Positions 9,217 to 17,602 are shown, numbered from the stretch's first letter. The stretch: 64,000 nt of DNA from Galbitalea sp. SE-J8 (GCF_030345695.1 NZ_JAUASV010000021.1:1-64000), one strand, 5' to 3'. Numbers and translations are program-made. The notes: a model not told the origin generated them from the letters alone.

Positions 9217-11004
9217 ATGAGGTCGACGCGCGCCGTCGGGGTCGTCACGATAGCCGTAGCTCTCGTGGCACTGCTGGTCATCGCGGGCTCCGTGGTGAGC
9301 TTCCGGGTCTCGACTCTCGCCGGGGCGTTCGCGACGTTCGTCTCGTACGCGAGCGTCACCAAGCAGCACGCGGCGAACGCCGACCTCGACGTGTTGGCGA
9401 AGGACGTCGAGCACCTCGATGACCTCGCACACGACATGCTCAACGCGGCGACCGATCCCGTCATCAGTGCGGCGAGCGGCGCACCGTTCATCGGCGACTA
9501 TCTCGCGGCCACGCGCACGCTCGCGGCGGCGACCGTGCAGATCAGCACGGCGGCACGGCCGCTCGCCGAGCTGCTCCCCGAGCTCGATACGGCCTCCGTC
9601 TCGTCGGGCGGCCACTACAACGTCGACGCCCTGCGCCGGCTCGACACCCGCCTGACGGACCTGAACAGCGCGATCGGGGTCGCCTCGACGCAGATCGACT
9701 CGGTGGACACCACGGGTCTCGATTCGCGCGTCGTCTCGGCGATCGACTCGCTGACGAGCGCACTGGGCGGCGTGCAGCAGTTCATCTCGTCGAGCCAGCC
9801 GCTGCTCGCGATGCTGCCCATCCTGCTCGGCACGGATGGCACCTGGTTCGTCGGACTCCAGAACCTCGCCGAGGCGCGCGGCACCGGCGGCCTGCTCGGT
9901 GCGTTCTCCGTGCTCTCGACGAAGGGCGGCACCGTGACCCAGACGGCGAGCGGCTCCGACCTCGATCTCATCCCGGTCCCGATCTCCACGGCCGGCCTGT
10001 CGTCGGACTACCTCGACATCTGGGGCGACCAGCTCACGGAGTGGCGAAGCCTCAACAGCTCGGCGGACTTCCCCGACACCGGCCGAATGGTCAGCAACGT
10101 CTGGAAGACGAAGACCGGCACCGAGCTCGACGGGGTCGTCAGCTTCGGTCAGGGCACCGTGCCCTACCTGCTCGCCGCGACCGGGCCGATCGACGTCGAC
10201 GGCACGACCGTGGACGCGTCCAACGTCATCCAGTTCCTCACCCTCGACGTGTACGCGAAGTACCCCGACTTCACGGACAAGAACGCGATCGTCGGCCACC
10301 TCGTGCAGCAGATCTTCGCGCGTCTGCAGAGCGGCCAGTTCGACTTCCAGTCGCTGTTCGCCGGCGGTTCGTTCGGCGCGACGCACGATCGGGTGCAGCT
10401 CTGGTCGCCGCACGCCGAGGTCGAGTCGGAGATCACGGCGGCCGGCCTCGACGGCGCCCTGAGCTCGGCGTACGGGCCCGACGTCTACGTCGCGCTCAAC
10501 AACTCGGCGGGCAGCAAGATCGATCAGTTCATCGACGTCGCCGTCGACTACGAGCTCGGCACGTGCAATCCGACGGACGAGTGGAGCGAGGAGCGGGAGG
10601 CGAAGGTCACCGTGACCGTCACGAACAACGCGCCCACGTCGGGTCTGCCCGAGTACGTCGACATCCGCGCGGACCGGGAAGAGACCGGCGCCCCCTACGT
10701 GCGCGGCTCGAACGCCGACGTGATCTCCGTGTACGGGCCGGTCGGGTCGTACGAGAACGAGACGACGCTCGACGGCGAGACCATCGGCGGGTACGTGGGC
10801 GACGAGAACGATCGCCCGCTGTACGCCGTGAACGTCGACCTCGACCCCGGACAGTCGTCCACGCTCGTGATCGACTGGAATGAGCCGACGATCGGCGACG
10901 ACATCACCGACGTGCTCTCCGCGCAGCCGAGCGTGCAGTTCGCACCCTCGATCCGGCCGTGGTCGGCGACGACGCCCGCGGCGCCGGTCTGCCCGGCATC
11001 CTGA
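9217..11004 (+). CDS. DUF4012 domain membrane-anchored protein
   Basis: A 595-residue protein with an uncleaved N-terminal membrane helix (about residues 7-32, hydrophobic Val/Ala/Leu) and a long extracytoplasmic part. The DUF4012 signature is visible around 195-240: GTDGTWFVGLQNLAEARGTGG followed by a GAFSVLSTKGG strand. DUF4012 proteins are frequent in actinobacterial and Gram-positive exopolysaccharide clusters; their biochemical role is unknown. The ATG at 9217 has a G5 ribosome binding site at 9208-9212. Its neighbours, the rml genes upstream and galU downstream, support a part in surface polysaccharide assembly, which is inference. Confidence 0.85.
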   Translation: MRSTRAVGVVTIAVALVALLVIAGSVVSFRVSTLAGAFATFVSYASVTKQHAANADLDVLAKDVEHLDDLAHDMLNAATDPVISAASGAPFIGDYLAATRTLAAATVQISTAARPLAELLPELDTASVSSGGHYNVDALRRLDTRLTDLNSAIGVASTQIDSVDTTGLDSRVVSAIDSLTSALGGVQQFISSSQPLLAMLPILLGTDGTWFVGLQNLAEARGTGGLLGAFSVLSTKGGTVTQTASGSDLDLIPVPISTAGLSSDYLDIWGDQLTEWRSLNSSADFPDTGRMVSNVWKTKTGTELDGVVSFGQGTVPYLLAATGPIDVDGTTVDASNVIQFLTLDVYAKYPDFTDKNAIVGHLVQQIFARLQSGQFDFQSLFAGGSFGATHDRVQLWSPHAEVESEITAAGLDGALSSAYGPDVYVALNNSAGSKIDQFIDVAVDYELGTCNPTDEWSEEREAKVTVTVTNNAPTSGLPEYVDIRADREETGAPYVRGSNADVISVYGPVGSYENETTLDGETIGGYVGDENDRPLYAVNVDLDPGQSSTLVIDWNEPTIGDDITDVLSAQPSVQFAPSIRPWSATTPAAPVCPAS

Positions 11005-11019
11005 ATCCCGCGCGGCGGT

Positions 11020-11037
11020 CGTAACGCAACGGTTACG
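11020..11037. promoter_or_regulatory. Inverted repeat upstream of galU
   Basis: CGTAAC and GTTACG flank six bases, 31-48 bases before the galU -10 element. Just after it, at 11040-11053, lies CCGAAAACGAAGGA, a 14-mer also found as the arm of the hairpin element at 23030. It may be an operator for galU or the terminator of the DUF4012 gene. Confidence 0.3.
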
Positions 11038-11067
11038 CGCCGAAAACGAAGGATGACATCCGCTCGA

Positions 11068-11073
11068 TATAGT
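11068..11073 (+). promoter_or_regulatory. -10 element TATAGT for galU
   Basis: TATAGT ends eight bases before the GTG start, with no Shine-Dalgarno sequence between, as expected for a leaderless or nearly leaderless transcript. Confidence 0.55.
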
Positions 11074-11081
11074 CAAGACTC

Positions 11082-11969
11082 GTGACTACTCGAATTAGCA
11101 AGGCCGTCATCCCCGCGGCGGGGCTCGGCACTCGATTCCTGCCCGCGACGAAGGCGATGCCGAAGGAGATGCTCCCGGTCGTCGACAAGCCGGCCATCCA
11201 GTACGTCGTCGAGGAGGCGGTCGCGGCCGGCCTCGACGACGTGCTCATGATCACGGGCCGCAACAAGAACGCGCTCGAGAACCACTTCGACCGGGTGACC
11301 GAGCTCGAAGCCACCCTGCAGGCCAAGGGCGACGCGGAGAAGCTCGCGAAGGTCATGCACTCCACCTCGCTCGCGCAGATGCACTACGTGCGTCAGGGTG
11401 ATCCGCGGGGTCTGGGTCACGCGGTGTTGCGGGCGAAGATGCACGTGGGGCATGAGCCGTTCGCGGTGCTGCTGGGTGATGATCTGATCGATGCGCGGGA
11501 TGTGCTGCTGTCGCGGATGATCGAGGAGGCGGAGTCGCGTACGGCGACGGTGATCGCGTTGCTGGAGGTGGAGCCGGAGGCGGCGCACCTGTACGGGATC
11601 GCGACGGTGGAGGAGACCGGCACGGATGATGTGGTGCGGGTGACGGGTCTGGTGGAGAAGCCGCCGACCGGTTCGGCGCCGTCGAACTTCGCGGTGATCG
11701 GGCGGTATGTGCTGCAGCCGGAGATCTTCGAGGTGCTGGAGCAGACGCCGCCGGGCAAGGGTGACGAGATCCAGTTGACGGATGCGTTGCAGACGCTGGC
11801 GCGGACCGGTCAGGCGGGCGGGGTGTACGGGGTGGTGTTCCGTGGTCGCCGGTACGACACCGGCGACCGGCTCGACTACATCAAGGCGACGGTGCGCCTG
11901 GCCGCCGAGCGGGACGACCTCGGCCCGGCGTTCACCGCCTGGATCAAGGAGTACGCCGCCGGCCTGTGA
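11082..11969 (+). CDS. galU: UTP-glucose-1-phosphate uridylyltransferase
   Basis: Makes UDP-glucose from UTP and glucose 1-phosphate for wall polysaccharide and glycolipid synthesis; cytoplasmic. The 295 residues are the usual length. The nucleotide-binding motif AAGLGTRFLPATKAMPKEML is at the N-terminus, VDKPAIQYVVEEAV follows, and GLVEKP and the RRYDTGDRLDYIKA signature are present. The GTG start follows a leaderless promoter. Codons 104 to about 258 (11391-11855) use CTG/TTG, GTG, GCG and GAT almost exclusively: 16 Leu codons and no CTC. The 5' part prefers CTC and GAC. The protein is uninterrupted, so the central segment looks like recombined allelic DNA rather than damage. Phosphoglucomutase (21276-22952) supplies its substrate. 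Confidence 0.95.
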   Translation: MTTRISKAVIPAAGLGTRFLPATKAMPKEMLPVVDKPAIQYVVEEAVAAGLDDVLMITGRNKNALENHFDRVTELEATLQAKGDAEKLAKVMHSTSLAQMHYVRQGDPRGLGHAVLRAKMHVGHEPFAVLLGDDLIDARDVLLSRMIEEAESRTATVIALLEVEPEAAHLYGIATVEETGTDDVVRVTGLVEKPPTGSAPSNFAVIGRYVLQPEIFEVLEQTPPGKGDEIQLTDALQTLARTGQAGGVYGVVFRGRRYDTGDRLDYIKATVRLAAERDDLGPAFTAWIKEYAAGL

Positions 11970-11975
11970 CGGGAC

Positions 11976-11988
11976 CCCCGGAACGGGG
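11976..11988 (+). terminator. Short hairpin after galU
   Basis: CCCCG and CGGGG flank a three-base loop seven bases after the galU stop. It is too short to be sure of termination. Confidence 0.3.
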
Positions 11989-12013
11989 CGTATCGGCGCC
12001 GCCGCGCCATCCG

Positions 12014-12019
12014 TAGCGT
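12014..12019 (+). promoter_or_regulatory. -10 element TAGCGT (leaderless)
   Basis: TAGCGT is followed by seven bases and GTG at 12027. This supports that start over the in-frame GTG at 12018, which overlaps the -10 element. Confidence 0.5.
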
Positions 12020-12026
12020 GTGCGCC

Positions 12027-12950
12027 GTGAATCCAGCACGCTCGGCCGCCATCGTCGTCGCCGCCGCTCTCCCACTCGGCGCGGTCGCGGGCGCGCCGGG
12101 CACGGCGAGCGCCGCTGCGCCCGGCACCGTCTCGGGACGCATCAGCTTTCCGCCGGATGCCGTGCCGGCCGTCGCGCTCTACGACGGCAGCGACGAGGTC
12201 GCGGAGGGCGACGTGGCGCCCGACGGCTCGTACACGATCACCGCGCCCGCCGCGGGCGAGTACACGGTCGCCTTCAGTGACGACGGCGACACCTACCTGA
12301 CCCGGTTCTGGAACGGCACGGCCGCGGGCGTCGTGCTCGACGACGGGCCCGACGGTGCGACCTTCTTCTCCGTGGCCGACGACGCGCAGGTCGCGGGGAT
12401 CGACGGCACGCTCGGCCTCGTGCCGCTCGGCGCCACGGCGCCGACCATCGGCGGAACGCCTCGCGTGGGCAGGACGCTCACGCTCGTGTTCGGGGACTGG
12501 GCCGACGTCGCCGACCTCGACATCGTGTGGCGCCGGGACGGGGTGGCGATCGCGGGCGCCGAGGACGCGGAGTACGACGTCGACATCGCCGACGCGGGGC
12601 ACCGGCTCTCGGCGGTGATCGTCGCGACCGCGGACGGCTACGAGGACGCGACCGTGAGCACCGCATCCGTCTCGGTGCCGGGCAAGAGACTGCGCGGGGC
12701 GCGGCCGACGATCACGGGAGCCGCGAAGGTCGGTGCCCGGCTCGTGGCGAAGCCCGGCAGGTGGACCGCCGGTACGAGGCTCCGATACCAGTGGCTCGCG
12801 AACGGCAAGCCGATCGCGAGGGCGACGAAGAGCGGGCTGCGTCTCACGAAGCGGCTCGCGGGCGCCCGGATCTCCGTGGTCGCCACCGGCTACCGGAAGG
12901 GCTACGCGCTGCTCGCCACGACGAGCAAGCGCACGGGCCGGGTGCGCTGA
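12027..12950 (+). CDS. Secreted protein with Ig-like repeats
   Basis: A 307-residue exported protein with a signal peptide (Ala-rich core, cleavage near TASA-AAPG). Residues about 30-125 look like a carboxypeptidase-regulatory-like or SdrD-type beta domain (GTVSGRISFPPDAV ... YTVAFSDDGDTYLTRFWNG). Two repeats follow, each beginning with a P-T-I-x-G motif and then G-x-x-L: PTIGGTPRVGRTLTLVFGDW and PTITGAAKVGARLVAKPGRW, with the conserved Trp and a (I/Y)xW core strand. The same repeat occurs in the large protein at 1048-4494. No wall anchor is visible. The role is unknown; carbohydrate binding or surface interaction is possible. Confidence 0.75.
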   Translation: MNPARSAAIVVAAALPLGAVAGAPGTASAAAPGTVSGRISFPPDAVPAVALYDGSDEVAEGDVAPDGSYTITAPAAGEYTVAFSDDGDTYLTRFWNGTAAGVVLDDGPDGATFFSVADDAQVAGIDGTLGLVPLGATAPTIGGTPRVGRTLTLVFGDWADVADLDIVWRRDGVAIAGAEDAEYDVDIADAGHRLSAVIVATADGYEDATVSTASVSVPGKRLRGARPTITGAAKVGARLVAKPGRWTAGTRLRYQWLANGKPIARATKSGLRLTKRLAGARISVVATGYRKGYALLATTSKRTGRVR

Positions 12951-12974
12951 GCGGTCCCGGGCTCGCGCTGGCGA

Positions 12975-12988
12975 TGGGAGCGCTTCCA
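12975..12988 (+). promoter_or_regulatory. CebR/LacI-type operator upstream of the beta-glucosidase
   Basis: TGGGAGCGCTTCCA is a near-perfect 14-bp palindrome that differs by one base from the TGGGAGCGCTCCCA box bound by CebR, the cellobiose repressor of Streptomyces. It lies 16 bases before the ATG of a GH1 beta-glucosidase gene, next to a TACTC -10-like sequence at 12994. A second copy precedes the LacI gene downstream. Confidence 0.7.
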
Positions 12989-13003
12989 CGGGATACTCGT
13001 CGG

Positions 13004-14422
13004 ATGAGCACCACCACCCCGTCGCGACCCTTCCCGCCCGACTTCCTGTTCGGCGCGGCCACCGCCGCCTACCAGATCGAGGGCGCCGCGCACGAGGACG
13101 GCCGCACCGACTCGATCTGGGACGCGTTCGCGCGCCTGCCCGGCGCGGTCGTGAACGGCGACGACGGCGAGGTCGCGTGCGACCACTACCACCGCTACCG
13201 GGATGACGTGGCGATCATGCGGGAGCTCGGCCTGCAGACCTACCGGTTCTCGACATCCTGGTCCCGGGTGCGTCCCGACGGCGGCGCGGTGAACCACGCC
13301 GGCGTCGACTTCTACTCCCGGCTCGTCGACGAACTGCTCGAAGGCGGCATCCTGCCCTGGCTCACGCTCTACCACTGGGACCTGCCCGAGGCGCTGCAGC
13401 AGACCGGCGGCTGGGCGGACCGCGACACCGCCTACCGCTTCCTCGAGTACGCCGAGACGGTGCACGACGCGCTCGGCGACCGCGTCACGAACTGGACGAC
13501 GCTCAACGAGCCGTGGTGCTCGTCCTTCCTCTCCTACCTCGGCGGGGAGCACGCGCCCGGGCACACGTCCGAGACCGAGGCGCTCGCCGCCGGGCACCAC
13601 CTCCTGCTCGGCCACGGGCTCGTGACGCGGGCGCTGCGCGAGCGCGACCCCGCGCTGCGCCTCGGCATCACGCTCAACCTCACCGTCGCCGATCCCGTGG
13701 ACCCGACGGATGCCGGCGACGTCGATGCCGCACGCCGCATCGACGGACAGTTCAACCGGTTCTTCCTCGACCCGATCTTCCGCGGGGCGTACCCGCCCGA
13801 CCTCGTCGACGACGTGCGCGAGTGGGACCTCGAGCGGTTCGTGCAGCCCGGCGACCTGGAGCTCATCAGCACCCCGATCGACGTGCTCGGCGTGAACTAC
13901 TACCACGGCGAGCTCGTGTCGGCGCACCCCGCAGCGGGCGCCGACGTGACGACGCAGGCGCCGTCGCAGCATCCGAAGCGCTCGCCGTTCCCGGCCGCGG
14001 CGGGAGTGCACTGGCATCCGCGGCCGCTGCCGCTCACGGCCATGGGCTGGGAGGTGCAGCCGGAGGGCCTCACCCGGCTGCTGCACCGCATCCACGCCGA
14101 GTACACGGATGCCGCCGGCGTCGCGCTCGTCGTCACCGAGAACGGCGCGGCGTACGACGACGTCGTGACGGCGGACGGCGCCGTGGTGGACGAGGAGCGC
14201 ACGGCGTTCCTGCGCGCGCACCTCGACGCCGTGCTCGACGCGATCGAGGGCGGCACCCCCGTGCGGGGCTACTTCTACTGGTCGCTGCTCGACAACTACG
14301 AGTGGGCGTGGGGCTACGCGATGCGCTTCGGCCTCGTGCGCGTCGACTACGGCACCCAGCAGCGCACCCTCAAGCAGAGCGCCCGCGAGTACCAGCGCAT
14401 CATCGCCGCCCGCGCGCTCTGA
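13004..14422 (+). CDS. GH1 family beta-glucosidase
   Basis: Hydrolyses terminal beta-linked glucose, such as cellobiose or aryl glucosides, by the retaining mechanism. The 472 residues fit GH1. Near the N-terminus is FLFGAATAAYQIEGAAHEDG, the GH1 start signature; TLNEPW carries the acid/base Glu (about residue 170) and LVVTENGAAYDD the nucleophile Glu (about 385); YWSLLDNYEWAWGY is the conserved C-terminal aglycone-site motif. There is no signal peptide, so it acts inside the cell on imported oligosaccharides. The ATG at 13004 is the start that begins just before the GH1 fold. The upstream CebR-like operator and the LacI-family gene 126 bases downstream indicate cellobiose-type control. No sugar transporter is adjacent. 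Confidence 0.93.
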   Translation: MSTTTPSRPFPPDFLFGAATAAYQIEGAAHEDGRTDSIWDAFARLPGAVVNGDDGEVACDHYHRYRDDVAIMRELGLQTYRFSTSWSRVRPDGGAVNHAGVDFYSRLVDELLEGGILPWLTLYHWDLPEALQQTGGWADRDTAYRFLEYAETVHDALGDRVTNWTTLNEPWCSSFLSYLGGEHAPGHTSETEALAAGHHLLLGHGLVTRALRERDPALRLGITLNLTVADPVDPTDAGDVDAARRIDGQFNRFFLDPIFRGAYPPDLVDDVREWDLERFVQPGDLELISTPIDVLGVNYYHGELVSAHPAAGADVTTQAPSQHPKRSPFPAAAGVHWHPRPLPLTAMGWEVQPEGLTRLLHRIHAEYTDAAGVALVVTENGAAYDDVVTADGAVVDEERTAFLRAHLDAVLDAIEGGTPVRGYFYWSLLDNYEWAWGYAMRFGLVRVDYGTQQRTLKQSAREYQRIIAARAL

Positions 14423-14511
14423 GCCGGGCGCTCCGGGCGTCCCGCTCGTCGGCCGAGCGGGCGCGGCAGCGCCGTGTCGACGCCCCCGGCCCCGCGCCCC
14501 TACACGAACCG

Positions 14512-14517
14512 TAAACT
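14512..14517 (+). promoter_or_regulatory. -10 element TAAACT of the LacI gene
   Basis: TAAACT directly abuts the operator at 14518-14531, so a bound repressor would cover the transcription start. Confidence 0.5.
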
Positions 14518-14531
14518 CGGGAGCGTTCCCA
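14518..14531 (+). promoter_or_regulatory. CebR-like operator upstream of the LacI gene
   Basis: CGGGAGCGTTCCCA matches the CebR box at 12 of 14 positions and the operator at 12975 at 11 of 14. It lies between the -10 element and the ribosome binding site GGAGG, consistent with autoregulation. Confidence 0.7.
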
Positions 14532-14548
14532 CGACCGTTGGAGGTGCG

Positions 14549-15574
14549 ATGGCGCCCGATCGGATGGTGCGCGCCACCGCGCCCACGCTCGAGGACGTCG
14601 CATCCGCCGCGGGCGTGTCGCGGTCGACCGCATCCCGGGTCATCAACGGCTCGCCGCACGTCAGCCCGACCGTGGTGCGGGCGGTGCACGACGCGATCGA
14701 CCGGCTCGACTACGTGCCGAACCGCGCGGCCCGCTCCCTCGCGAACCGGCGGACCGGCGCGATCGCGCTCGTCGTGCCCGAGGACACCACCCGGTTCTTC
14801 GGCGACCCGTACTTCTCGGCGGTGATGCGCGGCATCTCCGAGGTGCTGCACGACAGCGACTACGTGCTCACGCTGCAGCTCGCCCACGAGATCGAGTCGA
14901 GCGCGAAGACCATCCGCTACCTGCGCGGGGGCAACGTCGACGCCGCGCTCATCGTGTCGCACCACGCCGGCGATCACATCCTCGACGCGCTCGGCGGCGC
15001 CCTGCCCGTGGTGTTCGGCGGACGCCCGATCGCGGACGGCGACTCCGGCGCGTACTACGTCGACGTCGACAACACGGATGCCGCCCGCCGCGGCGTGCAG
15101 CACCTCATCGACTCCGGGCGCGAGCGCATCGCGCACATCGCCGGACCCGCCGACATGCCCGCCGGCGTCGATCGCCTCGAGGGCTGGCGGCTGGCGCTCG
15201 ACGGGGCGGGACTCGACGCGACCCGCGTCGTGCACGGCGACTTCAGCCGGTCCGGCGGCAGTGCCGCGATGCGGCTGCTGCTCGAGCGGTTCCCCGACCT
15301 CGACGCGGTGTTCGCCGCGAGCGACCTGACCGCGTTCGGTGCGATGAGCGTGCTGGCGGGCAGCGGCATCCGCGTGCCCCGGGATGTTGCGGTGCTCGGC
15401 TTCGACGACAGTCCCGCGGCGGCCGAGCACGACGTGCCGCTCACGACGGTGCGGCAGCCCGCGGTCGACATGGGTCGGCGGATGGCGACCATGGCGATCG
15501 ACCTGCTCGCCGGCCGGGAGGTGCCCCACCGCGCGATCATGGACACCGAGGTCGTGGTGCGCGCGAGCGCCTGA
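14549..15574 (+). CDS. LacI family transcriptional regulator (CebR-like)
   Basis: A 341-residue repressor. The N-terminal LacI helix-turn-helix is TLEDVASAAGVSRSTASRVI (about residues 10-30), followed by the hinge region YVPNRAARSLANRRTGAIAL and a periplasmic-binding-protein-like sensor domain (RHLI-type strands, FGAMSVL, VLGFDDSPAA). The ATG at 14549 has GGAGG five bases before it; in-frame codons further upstream would lie across the operator. It follows the beta-glucosidase in the same direction, and the two matching operators strongly suggest it represses both genes and responds to cellobiose or a related beta-glucoside. The effector is inferred from the operator type. Confidence 0.92.
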   Translation: MAPDRMVRATAPTLEDVASAAGVSRSTASRVINGSPHVSPTVVRAVHDAIDRLDYVPNRAARSLANRRTGAIALVVPEDTTRFFGDPYFSAVMRGISEVLHDSDYVLTLQLAHEIESSAKTIRYLRGGNVDAALIVSHHAGDHILDALGGALPVVFGGRPIADGDSGAYYVDVDNTDAARRGVQHLIDSGRERIAHIAGPADMPAGVDRLEGWRLALDGAGLDATRVVHGDFSRSGGSAAMRLLLERFPDLDAVFAASDLTAFGAMSVLAGSGIRVPRDVAVLGFDDSPAAAEHDVPLTTVRQPAVDMGRRMATMAIDLLAGREVPHRAIMDTEVVVRASA

Positions 15575-15593
15575 GCGCCCCGGCCCGCGCAGG

Positions 15594-16321
15594 TCGGGAG
15601 CGCCTGCCGCTGGTCGAGGAGCGCCCGAGCGGAGCGAGGTCGCGTCTCGAGACCACCGCGGGTGCGTGTGGCTGGCTGGTGGGTGTTGGTTTCGAGGCGC
15701 CTGCTCGCTTCGCTCGCGGGCTCCTCAACCAACGGCGTGGGGCCTTCGCTGGTCGAGGAGCGCCCGAGCGGAGCGAGGTCGCGTCTCGAGGCCACCACGG
15801 TTCGGTGTGGGTGTTGGTTTCGAGACGCCTGTTCGCTTCGCTCGCGGGCTCCTCAACCAACGGGGTGCGGGCTTCGCTGGTGGGCGTTGGTTTCGAGACG
15901 CCTGTTCGCTTCGCTCGCGGGCTCCTCAACCAACGGCGTGGGGCCTTCGCTGGTCGAGGAGCGCCCGAGCGGAGCGAGGTCGCGTCTCGAGACCAGGACG
16001 GTTCGGTGTGGGTGTTGGTTTCGAGACGCCTGTTCGCTTCGCTTGCGGGCTCCTCAACCAACGGCGTGGGGCCTTCGCTGGTCGAGGAGCGCCCGAGCGG
16101 AGCGAGGTCGCGTCTCGAGACCGCCACGGTTCGGTGTGGGTGTTGGTTTCGAGACGCCTGCTCGCTTCGCTCGCGGGCTCCTCAACCAACGGGGTGCGGC
16201 CCTTCGCTGGTCGAGGAGCGCCCGAGCGGAGCGAGGTCGCGTCTCGAGACCAGGACGGTTCGGTGTGGGTGTTGGTTTCGAGGCGCCTGCTCGCTTCGCT
16301 CGCGGGCTCCTCAACCAACGA
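15594..16321. repeat. Array of about 128-bp units made of imperfect inverted repeats
   Basis: Two motifs alternate. Motif A (CTGGTCGAGGAGC ... TCTCGAGAC) starts at 15610, 15749, 15950, 16079 and 16207. Motif B (GGTTTCGAG ... GGCTCCTCAACCA) starts at 15688, 15816, 15889, 16017, 16145 and 16274. B is the reverse complement of A with a few substitutions, so each A-B pair can fold. B copies are spaced 128, 73, 128, 128 and 129 bases; one A copy is deleted near 15876, giving the 73-base step. Long open frames across the array on both strands are by-products of the repeat. The last B copy supplies the stop codon of the aminotransferase on the minus strand. Confidence 0.9.
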
Positions 16322-17513
16322 GTGGGGCCGTCCGCTCGGTCAGTCGCTCACCGAGCCGGCGGATGCCGTCGACGATGTCGGCCTTGGAGACGTTGGAGAA
16401 ATTGAAGCGCGCGTGGTTCGACCGCGACTCGCCGGCGAAGAACGGCTCGCCCGGCACGTACGTGACGTGGGCATCCGGCACCGCGACCTCGCGCAGGAAG
16501 CGCGCCGCGTCGAATCCGCCGGGGAAGGTGACCCAGGTGAACAGCCCCCCGTCGGGGCTGGTGTGCGTGACGCCGGGCGGGAAGTGCTCGTCCATCGCGG
16601 CGAGCATCGTGTCGCGCTTGCCGCGGTACACCGCCCGCACGCGGTCGATGTGCGCGTCGATGTCGTGCCGCTGCAGAAACCGCAGCGCGGCCGTCATGTT
16701 GAGCGTCGACGACTGGGTGTCGGCGGCGAGCTTGAGCAGGCCGAGGCGCGCGAGCACGTCGGGGGACGCCACCATCCAGCCCAGGCGCATGCCCGGCGCG
16801 AGGATCTTCGAGAACGTGCCGATCTGCACGACCCGGCCCTCGGTGTCGAGGCTGCGGAGCGTCGGCACGTGCTCGCCCTCGAAGCGCAGCTCGCGGTACG
16901 GGCTGTCCTCGACGACGAGCAGGTCGTGCTCGTTCGCGAGCTCGATGAGCCGACGGCGGCGCGCGAGCGACAGGGTGACCCCGGTGGGGTTGTGGAAGTC
17001 GGGCACCGTGTAGAGCACACTGGCCCCCGGATGCGCGCGCAGCACCCCCGCGAGGTCGTCGGTGTCGAGGCCGTCCGCGTCGATGCGCACGGTGGCGTAC
17101 CGCGGCTGGAACGGGTTGAACGCCACGAGCGCCCCGAGGAAGGTCGGGTCCTCGACGACGATCGTGTCGCCCGGGTCGATCATGAGCTTCGCGACGAGGT
17201 CGAGCCCCTGCTGGCCGCCGTGCACGACGAGCACGTCGTCGGCGGTCGCGGGGGTGCCGTCGGCGCGCAGGCGTTCGGCGATCGCGGCGCGCAGCTCGGG
17301 AAGTCCGTCCGAGGTGGTGTACTGCAGCGCGTCGGCGTGCTCGGCACGCAGCAGCTCGTCGTAGATGCCGCGCAGCTCGTCGATCGGGAACAGCGACTGG
17401 TCGGGATACCCGCCGCCGAACGCGATCAGCTCGGGGTCGGCGCCGTAGATCAGCAGCTCACGGATGGCGGAGGGGCGCACGCGGTCCATGCGGCTCGCGA
17501 AGGTCGGCGGCAT
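16311..17513 (-). CDS. PLP-dependent aminotransferase, class I/II (2-aminoadipate / MocR-type)
   Basis: A 400-residue fold-type I aminotransferase. Visible are GGGYPDQSLFP near residue 33, the Gly/Gln PLP-phosphate region VVHGGQQGLDLV (about 98-110), VPDFHNPTGVTLS with the cofactor Asn, VVEDSPYRELRF with the Asp and Tyr that contact PLP, and GTFSKILAPGMRLGW with the Schiff-base Lys (about 234). Relatives include LysN-type 2-aminoadipate and aromatic or branched-chain transaminases; the substrate cannot be fixed. The ATG has AAAGGA upstream on the minus strand. The final residues LVG and the TGA come from the repeat copy at 16274-16321, so the natural C-terminus may have been replaced. It is divergent from an MFS exporter gene. 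Confidence 0.9.
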   Translation of the reverse strand: MPPTFASRMDRVRPSAIRELLIYGADPELIAFGGGYPDQSLFPIDELRGIYDELLRAEHADALQYTTSDGLPELRAAIAERLRADGTPATADDVLVVHGGQQGLDLVAKLMIDPGDTIVVEDPTFLGALVAFNPFQPRYATVRIDADGLDTDDLAGVLRAHPGASVLYTVPDFHNPTGVTLSLARRRRLIELANEHDLLVVEDSPYRELRFEGEHVPTLRSLDTEGRVVQIGTFSKILAPGMRLGWMVASPDVLARLGLLKLAADTQSSTLNMTAALRFLQRHDIDAHIDRVRAVYRGKRDTMLAAMDEHFPPGVTHTSPDGGLFTWVTFPGGFDAARFLREVAVPDAHVTYVPGEPFFAGESRSNHARFNFSNVSKADIVDGIRRLGERLTERTAPLVG

Positions 17514-17524
17514 CCGGGCGGGTT

Positions 17525-17567
17525 CCTTTCACAGGCGACAGCAGATTCAAACCTTACTATGTGAAGG
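17525..17567. promoter_or_regulatory. Inverted repeat in the divergent aminotransferase / MFS promoter region
   Basis: TTCACA (17528-17533) and TGTGAA (17560-17565) form separated arms. The region also holds TAAGGT (17551-17556, minus strand), a plausible -10 for the aminotransferase. The nearby Lrp-family gene could act here; that is a guess. Confidence 0.3.
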
Positions 17568-17587
17568 ACAAGACGGATGTCGCCTGC

Positions 17588-17593
17588 TACTGT
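17588..17593 (+). promoter_or_regulatory. -10 element TACTGT for the MFS gene
   Basis: TACTGT ends nine bases before ATG 17603, with no Shine-Dalgarno sequence. This favours that start over an in-frame ATG at 17561, which lies upstream of the promoter. Confidence 0.5.
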
Positions 17594-17602
17594 GCACTGG
17601 TC

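Noticed and set aside
15594-16321. A CRISPR array
   Set aside because: Units are inverted pairs with a 128-base period, the sequences between motifs are themselves repeated, and no cas genes are present.
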